Assembly (NCBI GenBank): GCA_023249305.1
Contig: JAHFCU010000007.1
Span: 1-64,000, forward strand
DNA from: Gemmatimonadota bacterium
Lineage (GTDB): Bacteria; Gemmatimonadota; Gemmatimonadetes; Gemmatimonadales; Gemmatimonadaceae
Reading direction: 5' to 3'
DNA length: 64,000 nt
In this document: piece after piece, positions 21,568 through 31,408 of the stretch
Layout of the letters: each line of letters starts with the position of its first letter
Position numbering within the stretch: the first letter of the stretch is position 1
Position numbers and translations under genes: made by a program
Notes under the pieces: model-generated
Told to the model about the DNA's origin: nothing
The model's database searches: none
What the model saw: the letters and a program-made list of their open reading frames with translations, nothing else

Positions 21568-22494
21568 ATGAACATCCTGCCATTCATCAAGCTCGCCGTC
21601 GTCGCCGCGCTCGCGGTCCCTCACGACGGCGCGCTCCCCGCTGGAAAACTCAACGTCGTCGCGACGACACCCGATCTCGCGTCCATCGCGCGGGAAATCG
21701 GCGGCGACGCCGTGGACGTGAAGGCGCTCGCCAAGCCCACAGAAGACCCGCACTTCGTCGACGCCAAGCCGAGCCATGTCGTGACGCTCAACCGCGCCGA
21801 CGTGCTGATTGAAGGCGGCGCCGAACTCGAGATGGGATGGCTCCCTCCCCTGCTCGAGACGGCGCGCAACGCCAAGATCGCCGCCGGGGCACCGGGCCGT
21901 GTCGTCGGATCGCAGGGCATTCGCATGCTCGAGATTCCCACGTCGTTCGACCGCGCGAAGGGCGACGTCCACTCGCTCGGCAATCCTCATTTCCTGACTG
22001 ATCCGCTGAACGCGAAGATTGTCGCGGCGCAGATCGCCGAGCACCTGACGCAGGTCGACCCAAAGTCGGCGGCGCTGTACGCCGCGAACCTCAAGAAGTT
22101 CAACGCGACGATCGACGCGAAGCTTGCGGAATGGCAGAAGCTGCTCGCGCCGTTCAAGGGAGCCAAGATCGTCACGTACCACAAGGACTTCCCGTACTTC
22201 GGGGAGCGTTTCGGACTGAACATCGTCGAGAACCTCGAGCCGAAGCCGGGCATCGCGCCGTCCCCCGCGCATGTGGCGAACGTCATCACGCTGATGACGG
22301 CGCAGAAAGTGCACGTCATCCTCGTGCAGCCGTTCCAGAACCGGAGAACCGCTGAAACGGTCGCGCGCCAGACAGACGCCGTCGTGCTGGATGTGTCGCA
22401 GCAGCCCGGAGCCTTCAAGAACACCGACTCCTACGTCGACCTCATGGACTCTCTCATTCGGTCGCTCGCCAATGCGCTCAAGGAGGCCAAGTGA
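21568..22494 (+). CDS. Metal ABC transporter substrate-binding protein (ZnuA/PsaA family)
   Basis: LNVVATTPDLASIAREIGGDAVDVKALAKPTEDPHFVDAKPSHVVTLNRADVLIEGGAELE; SLGNPHFLTDPLNAKIVA; IVTYHKDFPYFGERFGL. Confidence 0.9.
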   Translation: MNILPFIKLAVVAALAVPHDGALPAGKLNVVATTPDLASIAREIGGDAVDVKALAKPTEDPHFVDAKPSHVVTLNRADVLIEGGAELEMGWLPPLLETARNAKIAAGAPGRVVGSQGIRMLEIPTSFDRAKGDVHSLGNPHFLTDPLNAKIVAAQIAEHLTQVDPKSAALYAANLKKFNATIDAKLAEWQKLLAPFKGAKIVTYHKDFPYFGERFGLNIVENLEPKPGIAPSPAHVANVITLMTAQKVHVILVQPFQNRRTAETVARQTDAVVLDVSQQPGAFKNTDSYVDLMDSLIRSLANALKEAK

Positions 22495-23333
22495 ACCCGA
22501 ACGATTTCCACGTCCTCTGGGAGGTCATGAAGTGGCCGCTGGCGGCCTGCCTCATCTTTCCGCCCCTGCTCGTCTACATGGGCCTGCACGTCGTGAAGCG
22601 TGAAGTCATCTTTGTTGACCTCGCGCTGGCCCAGGTGGCGGCGCTCGGCACGTGCGTCGCCCTGCTCATGGGCCATCACTTCGACGATCGCTTCACCTTC
22701 TGGATGTCGCTCGGCGTGACGTTCCTCGGTGCCGCGCTGTTCAGTTGGTCGCGCACCAGTCGGAGGTTTCAGGTGCCTCAGGAAGCCATCATCGGCATCA
22801 CCTTCGTGGTCGCGGCCGCCGGCGTCATCCTGTTGCTCAGCCGCGTCGCGGGCGGCAAGGAAGAGTTGGAGCACCTCCTGACGGGGGACATTCTCAACGT
22901 GCAGGCCGATGACGTCGGCCAGCGCTCCATTCTGTTTCTCGCGATCGCCGCGTTCTACGGCACGTTTCACAAGCGGTTCGCGCTCATTTCATCCGATCCC
23001 GACGGTGCGCAGACTCAGGTCCTGCGTGTGCGCCTCTGGGATTTCCTGTTCTACGCCGCCTTTGCGTTGGTGGTCGTGAGCTTCGTGCGCATCGCCGGCG
23101 TGCTGCTCACCTTTGCGTACCTGATCGTGCCCGCCGTCTGCGCGGTAATGCTCGCCAAGGAATGGCAGGCGCGTATGATCATCGGTGGCATCATTGCGGC
23201 CATCGCGAGCTTCGTTGGATTGTACGCGTCGTACCGGCTCGACCTGCCTACGGGCGCATCGGTCGTCGTCGCGTGCGGGCTGCTGCTGGCGCTCGTAAAC
23301 GTGTACGCGTCGCTGAGGTCGCGCGGGGCGTAG
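22491..23333 (+). CDS. Metal ABC transporter permease (ZnuB/ABC-3 family)
   Basis: 280-aa polytopic protein: EVIFVDLALAQVAALGTCVALLMG, VRIAGVLLTFAYLIVPAVCAVMLA. Confidence 0.9.
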   Translation: MNPNDFHVLWEVMKWPLAACLIFPPLLVYMGLHVVKREVIFVDLALAQVAALGTCVALLMGHHFDDRFTFWMSLGVTFLGAALFSWSRTSRRFQVPQEAIIGITFVVAAAGVILLLSRVAGGKEELEHLLTGDILNVQADDVGQRSILFLAIAAFYGTFHKRFALISSDPDGAQTQVLRVRLWDFLFYAAFALVVVSFVRIAGVLLTFAYLIVPAVCAVMLAKEWQARMIIGGIIAAIASFVGLYASYRLDLPTGASVVVACGLLLALVNVYASLRSRGA

Positions 23334-23426
23334 TCGTTGCGGCGAGAGCCGCAGACGGCGGTTGGGGTCGGACGGGCGGGGCGTCACCATGCTGGCCGTG
23401 GTGGCGCCCCGCTCTAACTTTGATGC

Positions 23427-24080
23427 GTGCGTATTCCGCACTCTGTCCCCGTCGCCGTGCTTGTCGCGGCCGCCGCGTGCACCGACGCGGCCGCGCCGCG
23501 CGTGGACCCGCCCGCCTACGACCCGACCCAACTGTCGGGTGGGGTCGTCTATCGCTGGCCAACGGGAACGACCATCTCCGTCTTCGTAGACCCGACGGCC
23601 GTGAGTGGCGTCGACCTGGCCGGCGCGACCGCCGCTGGCATGGCCGCGTGGAAGAGTGCGCTCGGTGGCAGCGAGTTCGCGTTTCGCACGTCCACGTCGG
23701 CAGCTGACGCCGACGTCATCGTGCACGTGAGCGCGGCGCCGCGGCTCGTCGCGCTCGCCGGCTGCGCCGATCCGCCGGCCTTTGCCGGCGGCGTGACGTT
23801 CTTCTGCCCGGCGAGGGATAGCGCGCTCACGCTGCCGCTCTCGGGTGCCAGCGCCGGTCACGTGAAGATGGACATCACCATCAATCCCGCCGCCACCAAT
23901 ACCGCGAATCCACTCAGCGCGCTCGTGACGCACGAACTCGGTCACGCCGTAGGCATCGGCGGGCACAGCCCGAACGCGCTCGACGTGATGTACGCGTCCC
24001 CTGCCGTGACGGCGCCGAGCGCACGCGACATCGCGACGCTCCGCTGGGTTGTGCGGCAGCCAATCGGGATTCGCCTGTAG
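23427..24080 (+). CDS. Matrixin-like metalloprotease
   Basis: 217 aa; LVTHELGHAVGIGGHSPNALDVMY (HExxHxxGxxxHS with Met-turn-like DVMY). Confidence 0.8.
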   Translation: MRIPHSVPVAVLVAAAACTDAAAPRVDPPAYDPTQLSGGVVYRWPTGTTISVFVDPTAVSGVDLAGATAAGMAAWKSALGGSEFAFRTSTSAADADVIVHVSAAPRLVALAGCADPPAFAGGVTFFCPARDSALTLPLSGASAGHVKMDITINPAATNTANPLSALVTHELGHAVGIGGHSPNALDVMYASPAVTAPSARDIATLRWVVRQPIGIRL

Positions 24081-24170
24081 GGGGTTTTCGGCCCATTTTC
24101 GGCCGATCCCCTGACCGACGTCTTCAGGCGAACGTTATCTTCTCTGGACACGTTTCCCTCTTCAACTCCT

Positions 24171-26420
24171 ATGAAACGCGAAGACGCCCTCGAATATCAT
24201 TCCCGCGGACGCCCCGGGAAGATCGCCGTCGTGCCAACCAAGCCGCTCGCAAACCAGCGCGATCTTGCGCTCGCCTACTCGCCGGGTGTTGCGGAGCCGT
24301 GCCTCGACATCGAGAAGGTCCCGGATGACGCCTATAAGTACACGGCGAAGGGCAACCTCGTCGCGGTGATCTCCAACGGCACCGCCGTGCTTGGGCTGGG
24401 CAACATCGGAGCGCTCGCTGGTAAGCCGGTGATGGAGGGCAAGGGCAACCTGTTCAAGACGTTCGCCGACATTGACGTGTTCGATCTCGAAGTGGCCTCC
24501 GAGGATCCCGAGGAGGTCATCAAGTTCTGCCAGCTCGTCGAGCCCACGCTCGGCGGCATCAACCTCGAGGACATCAAGGCGCCGGAGTGCTTCTACATCG
24601 AGGAGAAGCTCAAGGCGACGATGAAGATCCCGATCTTCCACGACGACCAGCACGGCACGGCCATCATCTCGGGTGCCGCGCTGCTCAATGCGCTCGACAT
24701 CGCGGGGAAGAAGATCGACCGGGTGCGCATCGTGTTCAGCGGCGCCGGTGCGTCGGCGATCTCGACCGCTGAGCATTACGTGCGGCTCGGCGTGAAACGC
24801 GAAAACGTCCTGATGATCGACCGCAAGGGCGTCATCTACAAGGACCGCGAGAAGAACATGGAGCCGCACAAGGCCATGTTCGCGCACGTGACCAAGTGCC
24901 GGACGCTGGAAGACGCGCTGGTCGGCGCTGACGTGTTCGTGGGGCTCTCGGCCGCCGGGGCCTGCACGAAGGACATGATCAAGGCGATGGGGCCCAACCC
25001 CATCGTCTTTGCGCTCGCCAACCCGACGCCCGAGATCCTGCCGCACGAGGTGAAGGAAGTGCGACCCGAGGCGATCGTGGCGACGGGCCGCAGCGACTAC
25101 CCCAACCAGATCAACAACGTCCTCTGCTTCCCGTTCATCTTCCGCGGTGCGCTCGACGTGCGCGCGACGACGATCAACGAGGAGATGAAGATGGCGGCCA
25201 CCCGCGCGCTCGCCGAGCTCGCGCGCGAGCCGGTGCCGGAGTCCGTCGCGGCGCTTTACGGACTGACAAAAGTGCAGTTTGGTCCGCACTACATCATCCC
25301 CTTCCCGTTCGACCCGCGCGTCCTGCTTTACGTTGCGCCCGCCGTGGCGAAGGCCGCGATGGACAGCGGCGTGGCCAAGTCAACAGTGGAACCGCGCGCG
25401 TACCGCGAGGAGCTCGAAGGGCGGCTTGGGCAGTCGCGCACCATCACGCGCGGCATTCAGATGAAGGCGCAGCGCGACCCGCGGCGGGTCGTCTTCCCCG
25501 AGGGCGAGGACCCAAAGATCATCCACGCCGCGCACATCCTCGCCGAGGAAGGCATCGCCACCCCAATCCTGCTCGGCCGCCCGGCGCGGATGCAGCAGCG
25601 CCTCAGCGAGATGGGCAGTGACCTCGACGGCATCACCGTCATTGACCCCAACACGTCGCCGGAGCGCGACCGCTACGCTGAGGAGCTGTGGAAACGGCGC
25701 CAGCGCCGCGGCCTTTCGCGCGAGGAAGCGCAGTCGCTGATGGGTCGCGGCATCTACTTCGCGTGCCAGATGGTGACGAACGGCGACGCGGATGCCGTGG
25801 TGGCCGGGCTTGGCAAGCACTATCCCGAGACGATTCGTCCAGCGCTCGACGTCGTCGGCGCGGATCAGCGGCACGGGCTGGTGAGCGGCCTGTACATGAT
25901 GATCCTGAAGAACCGCGCAATCTTCTTCGGCGATACGACCGTCAACATTGATCCGACCGCCGAGCAGCTCGCGATCATCGCGCAGTCGGCGGCGCAGTTG
26001 GTGCAGTCGTTCGGCATCGAGCCGCGCGTGGCCATGCTGTCGTTCTCCAACTTCGGCTCGGTGAGGCACCCGGAAGCGACGAAGGTGGCGCAGGCGGTCA
26101 AGCTCCTGCGCGAGAAAGAGCCGTCGCTCATCGTGGATGGCGAAATGCAGGCGGACACGGCCTTCGACGAGAACGTGCTGGCGGCGCGCTATCCGTTCAG
26201 CGCGCTGAAGCAGGCCGCCAACGTCTTGATCTTCCCGACGCTCAGCGCCGGCAACATCGCGTACAAGCTGCTCAAGAGTCTCGGCGGGGCGACGGCCGTG
26301 GGCCCGATTCTCGTGGGGATGGAGCACCCCGTGCACGTGCTTGAGCAGGGTGCCGACGTTGAGGACATTGTTAACATGGCGGCGGTCGCCGTCATCGATT
26401 CGCAGAACCGCGCGCGGTAG
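24171..26420 (+). CDS. maeB: NADP-dependent malic enzyme fused to phosphotransacetylase-like domain
   Basis: 749 aa; [49 protein letters not shown]-terminal PTA-like [36 protein letters not shown]. Confidence 0.95.
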   Translation: MKREDALEYHSRGRPGKIAVVPTKPLANQRDLALAYSPGVAEPCLDIEKVPDDAYKYTAKGNLVAVISNGTAVLGLGNIGALAGKPVMEGKGNLFKTFADIDVFDLEVASEDPEEVIKFCQLVEPTLGGINLEDIKAPECFYIEEKLKATMKIPIFHDDQHGTAIISGAALLNALDIAGKKIDRVRIVFSGAGASAISTAEHYVRLGVKRENVLMIDRKGVIYKDREKNMEPHKAMFAHVTKCRTLEDALVGADVFVGLSAAGACTKDMIKAMGPNPIVFALANPTPEILPHEVKEVRPEAIVATGRSDYPNQINNVLCFPFIFRGALDVRATTINEEMKMAATRALAELAREPVPESVAALYGLTKVQFGPHYIIPFPFDPRVLLYVAPAVAKAAMDSGVAKSTVEPRAYREELEGRLGQSRTITRGIQMKAQRDPRRVVFPEGEDPKIIHAAHILAEEGIATPILLGRPARMQQRLSEMGSDLDGITVIDPNTSPERDRYAEELWKRRQRRGLSREEAQSLMGRGIYFACQMVTNGDADAVVAGLGKHYPETIRPALDVVGADQRHGLVSGLYMMILKNRAIFFGDTTVNIDPTAEQLAIIAQSAAQLVQSFGIEPRVAMLSFSNFGSVRHPEATKVAQAVKLLREKEPSLIVDGEMQADTAFDENVLAARYPFSALKQAANVLIFPTLSAGNIAYKLLKSLGGATAVGPILVGMEHPVHVLEQGADVEDIVNMAAVAVIDSQNRAR

Positions 26421-26490
26421 TTTGCCCGCCCGTTCAAGCCATGGCGGCTCCCTCACCGGGGCGCGCCTGATGCCAAAAAGAGGACTCGTT

Positions 26491-28110
26491 ATGCCCGACG
26501 CAGCCGCAACGACCATCGCCGTCATCCGCTCCAGCCAGAGCGGGCTCACCGGCCAGGATCTCACGCCCACCGGCACGATTCACTGGAACCTCGTGGCCCC
26601 GGAACTCATCGAAGCGGCGATCCGTCGCGGCGAAGGCCGACTCGCCGACCGTGGACCGTTCGTGGCTATCACGTCGCCGCACACCGGCCGCTCTCCCAAC
26701 GACAAGTTCCTCGTCAAGGAACCCGGCTCCGAAGCTGACGTCGACTGGGGCAAGGTCAACCAGCCCATCTCCGTGGAGCACTTCAACGTGCTGCTCGCGG
26801 ACGTCAAGCAGTATCTGAACGGGCTGCCGGAACTCTTCGTCCAGGATCTCTTCTGCGGCGCTGACCCGGCGCATCGGCTGAGCGTCCGCTACATCCTGCC
26901 GAACGCGTGGCACGCCGCCTTCGTGCGAAACATGTTCATCCGCCCCGACCAGCACGAACTCGCGAGCTTCGCGCCGAACTTCACGGTGTACCACGCGCCC
27001 GAGTATCAGGCCGATCCCGCGCGGCACGGCACGCGCACCGGCACGTTCATCGTGCTCAACCTCGCCGCGCGCACGATCATCATCGGCGGCACCCGGTACG
27101 CGGGCGAGCTCAAGAAGGCGATGTTCACGGTGATGAACTACATGCTACCCAAGGCCGGCGTGCTCTCCATGCACTGCTCGGCCAACATTGGCGCCGCGGG
27201 CGATACGGCGCTCTTCTTCGGGCTCTCGGGCACCGGGAAGACGACCCTCTCGGCCGATCCCGAACGCGATCTCATCGGCGACGATGAGCACGGATGGAGC
27301 GCGACCGGGACGTTCAACTTCGAAGGCGGCTGCTACGCGAAGGTCATCAACCTGTCGCCCGAGGGCGAGCCCGACATCTACCAGACGACGCAGATGTTCG
27401 GCACCATCCTCGAGAACGTCGTGCTGGAGCCGAATCACCGGCGCGTGGAGTTCGAGAACCAGTCCATCACCGAGAACACGCGCGCGTCGTACCCGCTGCC
27501 CTACATCCGCAACCACGTGCCGAGCGGCCGCGGCGGGCAGCCCAAGAACGTCGTCTTCCTCACGGCCGATGCGTTCGGCGTCCTGCCGCCTGTCGCTAAG
27601 CTGACGCGCGAGCAGGCGATGTACTACTTCCTGTCCGGGTACACCGCGAAGGTCGCGGGGACCGAGCGCGGCGTCACCGAGCCGCAGGCGACGTTCAGCG
27701 CCTGCTTCGGCGCGGTCTTCCTCGTCTGGCATCCCACAAAGTACGCGGAGATGCTTGGCAAGCTGCTCACAGAGCACAACGCGCACGTCTGGCTGCTCAA
27801 CACCGGCTGGAGCGGCGGCCCGTACGGCCTGGGCAAGCGCATGAAGCTCTCGTACACGCGTGCCATGGTGCACGCCGCGCTCTCCGGACGCCTGCACGAG
27901 GTCAAGACCGAACAGGATCCGGTCTTCGGCTTGCACGTCCCCGTGGAGATACAGGGCGTGCCGACGGAGATCTTGACGCCGCGGAAGACGTGGGCGGACA
28001 CGGCCGCGTATGATGCGCAGGCCGCGAAGCTCGCGGCGATGTTCCGCAAGAACTTCGAGAAGTTCGGCAGCGTCGATTCGGCCATCGCCCTCGCGGGCCC
28101 GAAGGGCTAG
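26491..28110 (+). CDS. pckA: Phosphoenolpyruvate carboxykinase (ATP)
   Basis: ALFFGLSGTGKTTLSADPERDLIGDDEHGWS, FEGGCYAKVINLS, YFLSGYTAKVAGTERGVTEPQATFSACFGAVF. AGAGGA Shine-Dalgarno before ATG 26491. Confidence 0.97.
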   Translation: MPDAAATTIAVIRSSQSGLTGQDLTPTGTIHWNLVAPELIEAAIRRGEGRLADRGPFVAITSPHTGRSPNDKFLVKEPGSEADVDWGKVNQPISVEHFNVLLADVKQYLNGLPELFVQDLFCGADPAHRLSVRYILPNAWHAAFVRNMFIRPDQHELASFAPNFTVYHAPEYQADPARHGTRTGTFIVLNLAARTIIIGGTRYAGELKKAMFTVMNYMLPKAGVLSMHCSANIGAAGDTALFFGLSGTGKTTLSADPERDLIGDDEHGWSATGTFNFEGGCYAKVINLSPEGEPDIYQTTQMFGTILENVVLEPNHRRVEFENQSITENTRASYPLPYIRNHVPSGRGGQPKNVVFLTADAFGVLPPVAKLTREQAMYYFLSGYTAKVAGTERGVTEPQATFSACFGAVFLVWHPTKYAEMLGKLLTEHNAHVWLLNTGWSGGPYGLGKRMKLSYTRAMVHAALSGRLHEVKTEQDPVFGLHVPVEIQGVPTEILTPRKTWADTAAYDAQAAKLAAMFRKNFEKFGSVDSAIALAGPKG

Positions 28111-28129
28111 CACCCGGTGTTGAGGGCAG

Positions 28130-28166
28130 CACACGAGGGCCGGCGCGATGCGCCGGCCCTCGTGTG
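28130..28166 (+). terminator. 17-bp perfect palindrome downstream of pckA
   Basis: CACACGAGGGCCGGCGC-GAT-GCGCCGGCCCTCGTGTG. Confidence 0.7.
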
Positions 28167-28199
28167 AAGTGCCGTCGTGCGCCACACCCGCGGCACTCT

Positions 28200-28251
28200 G
28201 AAGCGGCACTGTGAAGCGGCACTGTGAAGCGGCACTGTGAAGCGGCGCTGG
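28200..28251. repeat. 13-bp tandem repeat GAAGCGGCACTGT, ~4 copies
   Basis: Three identical units (28200-28212, 28213-28225, 28226-28238) plus one diverged unit (28239-28251). Confidence 0.95.
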
Positions 28252-28354
28252 GACACTGCGCGCTGCCGCTGGCCCGCCGGGCACCCGCAAGCGAACTTCC
28301 TCAGTCGGCATTCGGCCCTTGCCACAGAGCCTCCACCGTCCACCGTCTGCAGTT

Positions 28355-29575
28355 ATGGCCTTCATCCGAGACCCGCTCTGGAACAACATCCGCGTGGACG
28401 GGCCGTATCTACGGCTCGCCGACACGCCGGTCGTCCAGCGCCTGCGCTATGTGCGGCAGCTCGGACTTGCGCACCTGGTGTATCCCGGCGCCACGCACTC
28501 ACGCTTTGAACACGCGCTCGGCGCCTACCATCTGGCCAATCGCACGCTGGCGCGGCTCGACGACGCCGGCATGCTCGACCGCATCGCACCCGACGAACCG
28601 GCGGTGGTGACAGCCGCGGCGCTTCTGCACGACGTCGGACACTATCCGTTCTCGCACGCGCTCGAGGAGATCGGCGTGATGCATCACGAGGCGGTCGCTG
28701 AGCCGATGATCACCGGCGGAGAGGTCGCGGCAATCCTGCGCGCCGAGATCGCCCCCGACGCGCCTGAACGCATCTACGCGTTGATGCGCGGCGAGAGCGC
28801 GTCGCCCCTGCAGGGCCTCATCAGCGGGTCGCTCGACCTCGACAAGACCGACTACCTCAAGCGCGACGCGCTCATGTGCGGCGTCCCGTACGGCGAGATT
28901 GACGTGGACCGGCTGCTGCACGCGCTGGTCATCGTGGACGACCCCCGCCTTGGCCGCGCCGCCGTCGGCGTGCTGGAGAAGGCGCTGAGCGCGCTCGAGT
29001 CGCTTCTGTTCGCCAAGTATCAGATGTATCGCAACGTCTACTGGCACCACGCGGTGCGAAGCCCCACCGCGATGTACAAACGCCTGGTGGATGACGCGCT
29101 GCGCGCGGGCACCCTCGAGGCCAGCGAACTCATCGCGCACACCGACGAGGGACTCCTGCACGCCCTGCGTGCCCGCACGCCCAGCGCGCTCATTGAAGCC
29201 ATCCTCTCGCGCCGGCTCTACAAGCGCGCGATGGAATGCCCCGCCGCGGAGCTCGACGACCTTGACCTCGAGTGGATCGCCGAAGATCACGAACGCTCGC
29301 GACGCGCAGAGGACGCCATCGCGGCAACGCTCGGCTTCGCGCCCGGCGAGGTGCTCATTGACTACCCGCAGAAGGAGCAGATGCTGGGACTCGACATTCC
29401 CGTGCTGACGCGCGACGGCCGCGTGGAACGGCTGACGAGCGAGGGTATGGCCGGAGCCATCAACTTGCCCATGCTGGCCGATCAGCTCTATCGCTCGGCC
29501 CGCTGGCTGCGGGTGTTCACGGTACGGCGTGTGAGCATCCCGAAGGACGACGTCCTGCAGATGCTGGGGGCGTAG
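28355..29575 (+). CDS. HD-domain phosphohydrolase (dGTPase-like/SAMHD1-like superfamily)
   Basis: FIRDPLWNNIRVDGPYLRLADTPVVQRLRYVRQLGLAHLVYPGATHSRFEHALG; LLHDVGHYPFSHALE. Confidence 0.9.
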   Translation: MAFIRDPLWNNIRVDGPYLRLADTPVVQRLRYVRQLGLAHLVYPGATHSRFEHALGAYHLANRTLARLDDAGMLDRIAPDEPAVVTAAALLHDVGHYPFSHALEEIGVMHHEAVAEPMITGGEVAAILRAEIAPDAPERIYALMRGESASPLQGLISGSLDLDKTDYLKRDALMCGVPYGEIDVDRLLHALVIVDDPRLGRAAVGVLEKALSALESLLFAKYQMYRNVYWHHAVRSPTAMYKRLVDDALRAGTLEASELIAHTDEGLLHALRARTPSALIEAILSRRLYKRAMECPAAELDDLDLEWIAEDHERSRRAEDAIAATLGFAPGEVLIDYPQKEQMLGLDIPVLTRDGRVERLTSEGMAGAINLPMLADQLYRSARWLRVFTVRRVSIPKDDVLQMLGA

Positions 29576-29606
29576 CACACGGCGTCGCGCGCCGTACGAC
29601 GGAAGC

Positions 29607-30461
29607 TCAGGACCGAGGCGTGAGGACCAGCCACGACTGCCGGTGCCCGCGATGCTCCTGCATGAGCGCGTGGAACGTACGCGGCATGCGCGAGCGCCAC
29701 GGCTCCCCCACTCCCGGCGGCACGTGGGCCGGCACGCGCTCCTCGCTCGCAATGCGCTGCACCGAGTGCGTCGTGAGAAAGCGCATCGCGATCACAGGTT
29801 CGGTCGGCGACGCGGCAAGGCCGTGGCATTCCACCAGAATGGTGGCGTGCGAGAGCGCTGGCACCTTCACGGGATCCAGCAGGATCACCTCGCCGCCTTC
29901 GATGTCGCACACCACCAGCACGCCCTCACCGGAACCGAGGGCCTCCGTCAGTTCCGGTGTGTCGCAGAAGCCGCCAACCTGCACGCGGTCGGCGACGTCA
30001 TTCGCCACGATCGCCATGCTGAGCAGGCGGCGCGCGCCGGCGTCCCCCTCAAAGGCGCGCACGTGCAGGCGGGGCATCAGCCGCGCAAAGCCGATCGTGT
30101 AGTAGCCGAAGCGCGCACCCACGTTCACGATCGTGCGCGACGGCCGCTGCGCGAGCTCATGCACCGCCTCGGCCAGCTCGTATTCGTAGCAGCCCAGGAG
30201 TTCCGGTGCGGCGGGAAAGCCTGCGAGTTGCATGCCCGCGAACGGTCCGCTCATCACGCGATCGTGCGACTGGGCGCGCAGCCTCCCGAGGAGAAAACGG
30301 CGCTTCGGTCGCAGCACCCACCGCACGACGCCCCGCAGCGGCGCGGGCAGGTTGATGAAGGCCCGCAGCAGCGGACCGCTGAGTTCCGCGGAGCGGCGGC
30401 CGGTGGCCGTCTCCCAAAGCAGCCGCAGGATGCCGGGATACTCGTCTTCCGGCGCTGTCAC
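29607..30461 (-). CDS. FkbM-like methyltransferase-fold protein
   Basis: 285 aa from GTG 30461; RTIVNVGARFGYYTIGFARLMPRLHVRAFEGD...VVCDIEGGEVILLDP...TILVECHG. Confidence 0.65.
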   Translation of the reverse strand: MTAPEDEYPGILRLLWETATGRRSAELSGPLLRAFINLPAPLRGVVRWVLRPKRRFLLGRLRAQSHDRVMSGPFAGMQLAGFPAAPELLGCYEYELAEAVHELAQRPSRTIVNVGARFGYYTIGFARLMPRLHVRAFEGDAGARRLLSMAIVANDVADRVQVGGFCDTPELTEALGSGEGVLVVCDIEGGEVILLDPVKVPALSHATILVECHGLAASPTEPVIAMRFLTTHSVQRIASEERVPAHVPPGVGEPWRSRMPRTFHALMQEHRGHRQSWLVLTPRS

Positions 30462-30637
30462 TGAGTCTTCGATCGCCCGTGCGCTTCGGCGAGCTTGCGG
30501 GCGATGCCCCGGTAAAACGCTGCGTCGCTCGCCTTGCCCTGCGCCTCGAGCGACAGGGCGCACGTCTCGAGCGCGTAGAGGATGTTCCCCAGGTACAACT
30601 GGGAAACGGAGGCGACGGTTTCGGGTTCGTCGCTCAT
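30458..30637 (-). CDS. Small ORF (59 aa) between PP2C and FkbM-like genes, below the ORF-track size cutoff
   Basis: MSDEPETVASVSQLYLGNILYALETCALSLEAQGKASDAAFYRGIARKLAEAHGRSKTQ*; ATG at 30637, stop overlaps the downstream GTG. Confidence 0.6.
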   Translation of the reverse strand: MSDEPETVASVSQLYLGNILYALETCALSLEAQGKASDAAFYRGIARKLAEAHGRSKTQ

Positions 30638-30649
30638 CGCGGCCGTGCC

Positions 30650-31405
30650 TCAGACGGGCGTCGTCGTTTCGAAGGCGACGACTTGGACGACGATCGCCGT
30701 GATGTTGTCGAGCCCACCGCGGCCATTCGCCTCGGCGATCAACGAATCCACGATGCGCCCCGGACCGGAACGCGCGAGTAGGATCTGCTGCAACCGCCGG
30801 TCGTCCACCATTCCCGTGAGGCCGTCCGACGCGACGAGGAAGACATCTCCCGGCTTCACCTCGCCGGAGTAGAGGTCGGGCTCGACACTCTCGCTTGCCC
30901 CCACGCACCGCGTGATGACGTTGCTGTACGGGTGATAGCGCGCCTGCTCCGGGGTGAGCAGCCCGGCATCTACCTGTTCCTGCACGTACGAGTGGTCCTT
31001 CGTGATCTGTATCAACGCGCCGTCACGCAACATGTACACGCGCGAGTCGCCAATCTGTCCAATCAGGTAGTGACCGTCCGATAACAGGAGCACCGATGCC
31101 GTGGTGCCCATCCCCTGCTTGTCGTTCTCGGCGAGCATTCGGTCATAGATGGCGCGGTTTGCGTCGCGCAGCGATTGCGCCGTGCGATTGGACGAGTCGG
31201 CTTGCGTCACGCTCTCGAGTTGGAGCAGGGCGCGCGCGACGATCTGCACGGCCATCTCGCTGGCGACTTCACCGGCGGCGTGCCCGCCCATCCCATCAGC
31301 CACCATGAACACGCCGCGGCGCGCGTCGGCCTCCGCGAAGAATGAGTCCTCGTTGCCCGACCGGACCATCCCCACATCGGAGCGAGCGGCCACCGCGAGA
31401 TGCAC
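30650..31405 (-). CDS. PP2C-family Ser/Thr protein phosphatase
   Basis: SDVGMVRSGNEDSFFAEADARRGVFMVADGMGGHAAGEVAS; GDSRVYMLRDGALIQITKDHS; GGLDNITAIVVQV. Confidence 0.95.
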   Translation of the reverse strand: MHLAVAARSDVGMVRSGNEDSFFAEADARRGVFMVADGMGGHAAGEVASEMAVQIVARALLQLESVTQADSSNRTAQSLRDANRAIYDRMLAENDKQGMGTTASVLLLSDGHYLIGQIGDSRVYMLRDGALIQITKDHSYVQEQVDAGLLTPEQARYHPYSNVITRCVGASESVEPDLYSGEVKPGDVFLVASDGLTGMVDDRRLQQILLARSGPGRIVDSLIAEANGRGGLDNITAIVVQVVAFETTTPV

Positions 31406-31408
31406 GAG

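Noticed and set aside
24080-24105. Repeat TTTTCGGCCCATTTTCGGCC downstream of the matrixin gene
   Set aside because: Only two short copies; could be chance.
29579-29595. Short hairpin ACGGCG/CGCCGT between convergent genes
   Set aside because: Only a 6-bp stem with no T-tract; too weak to call as a terminator in GC-rich DNA.
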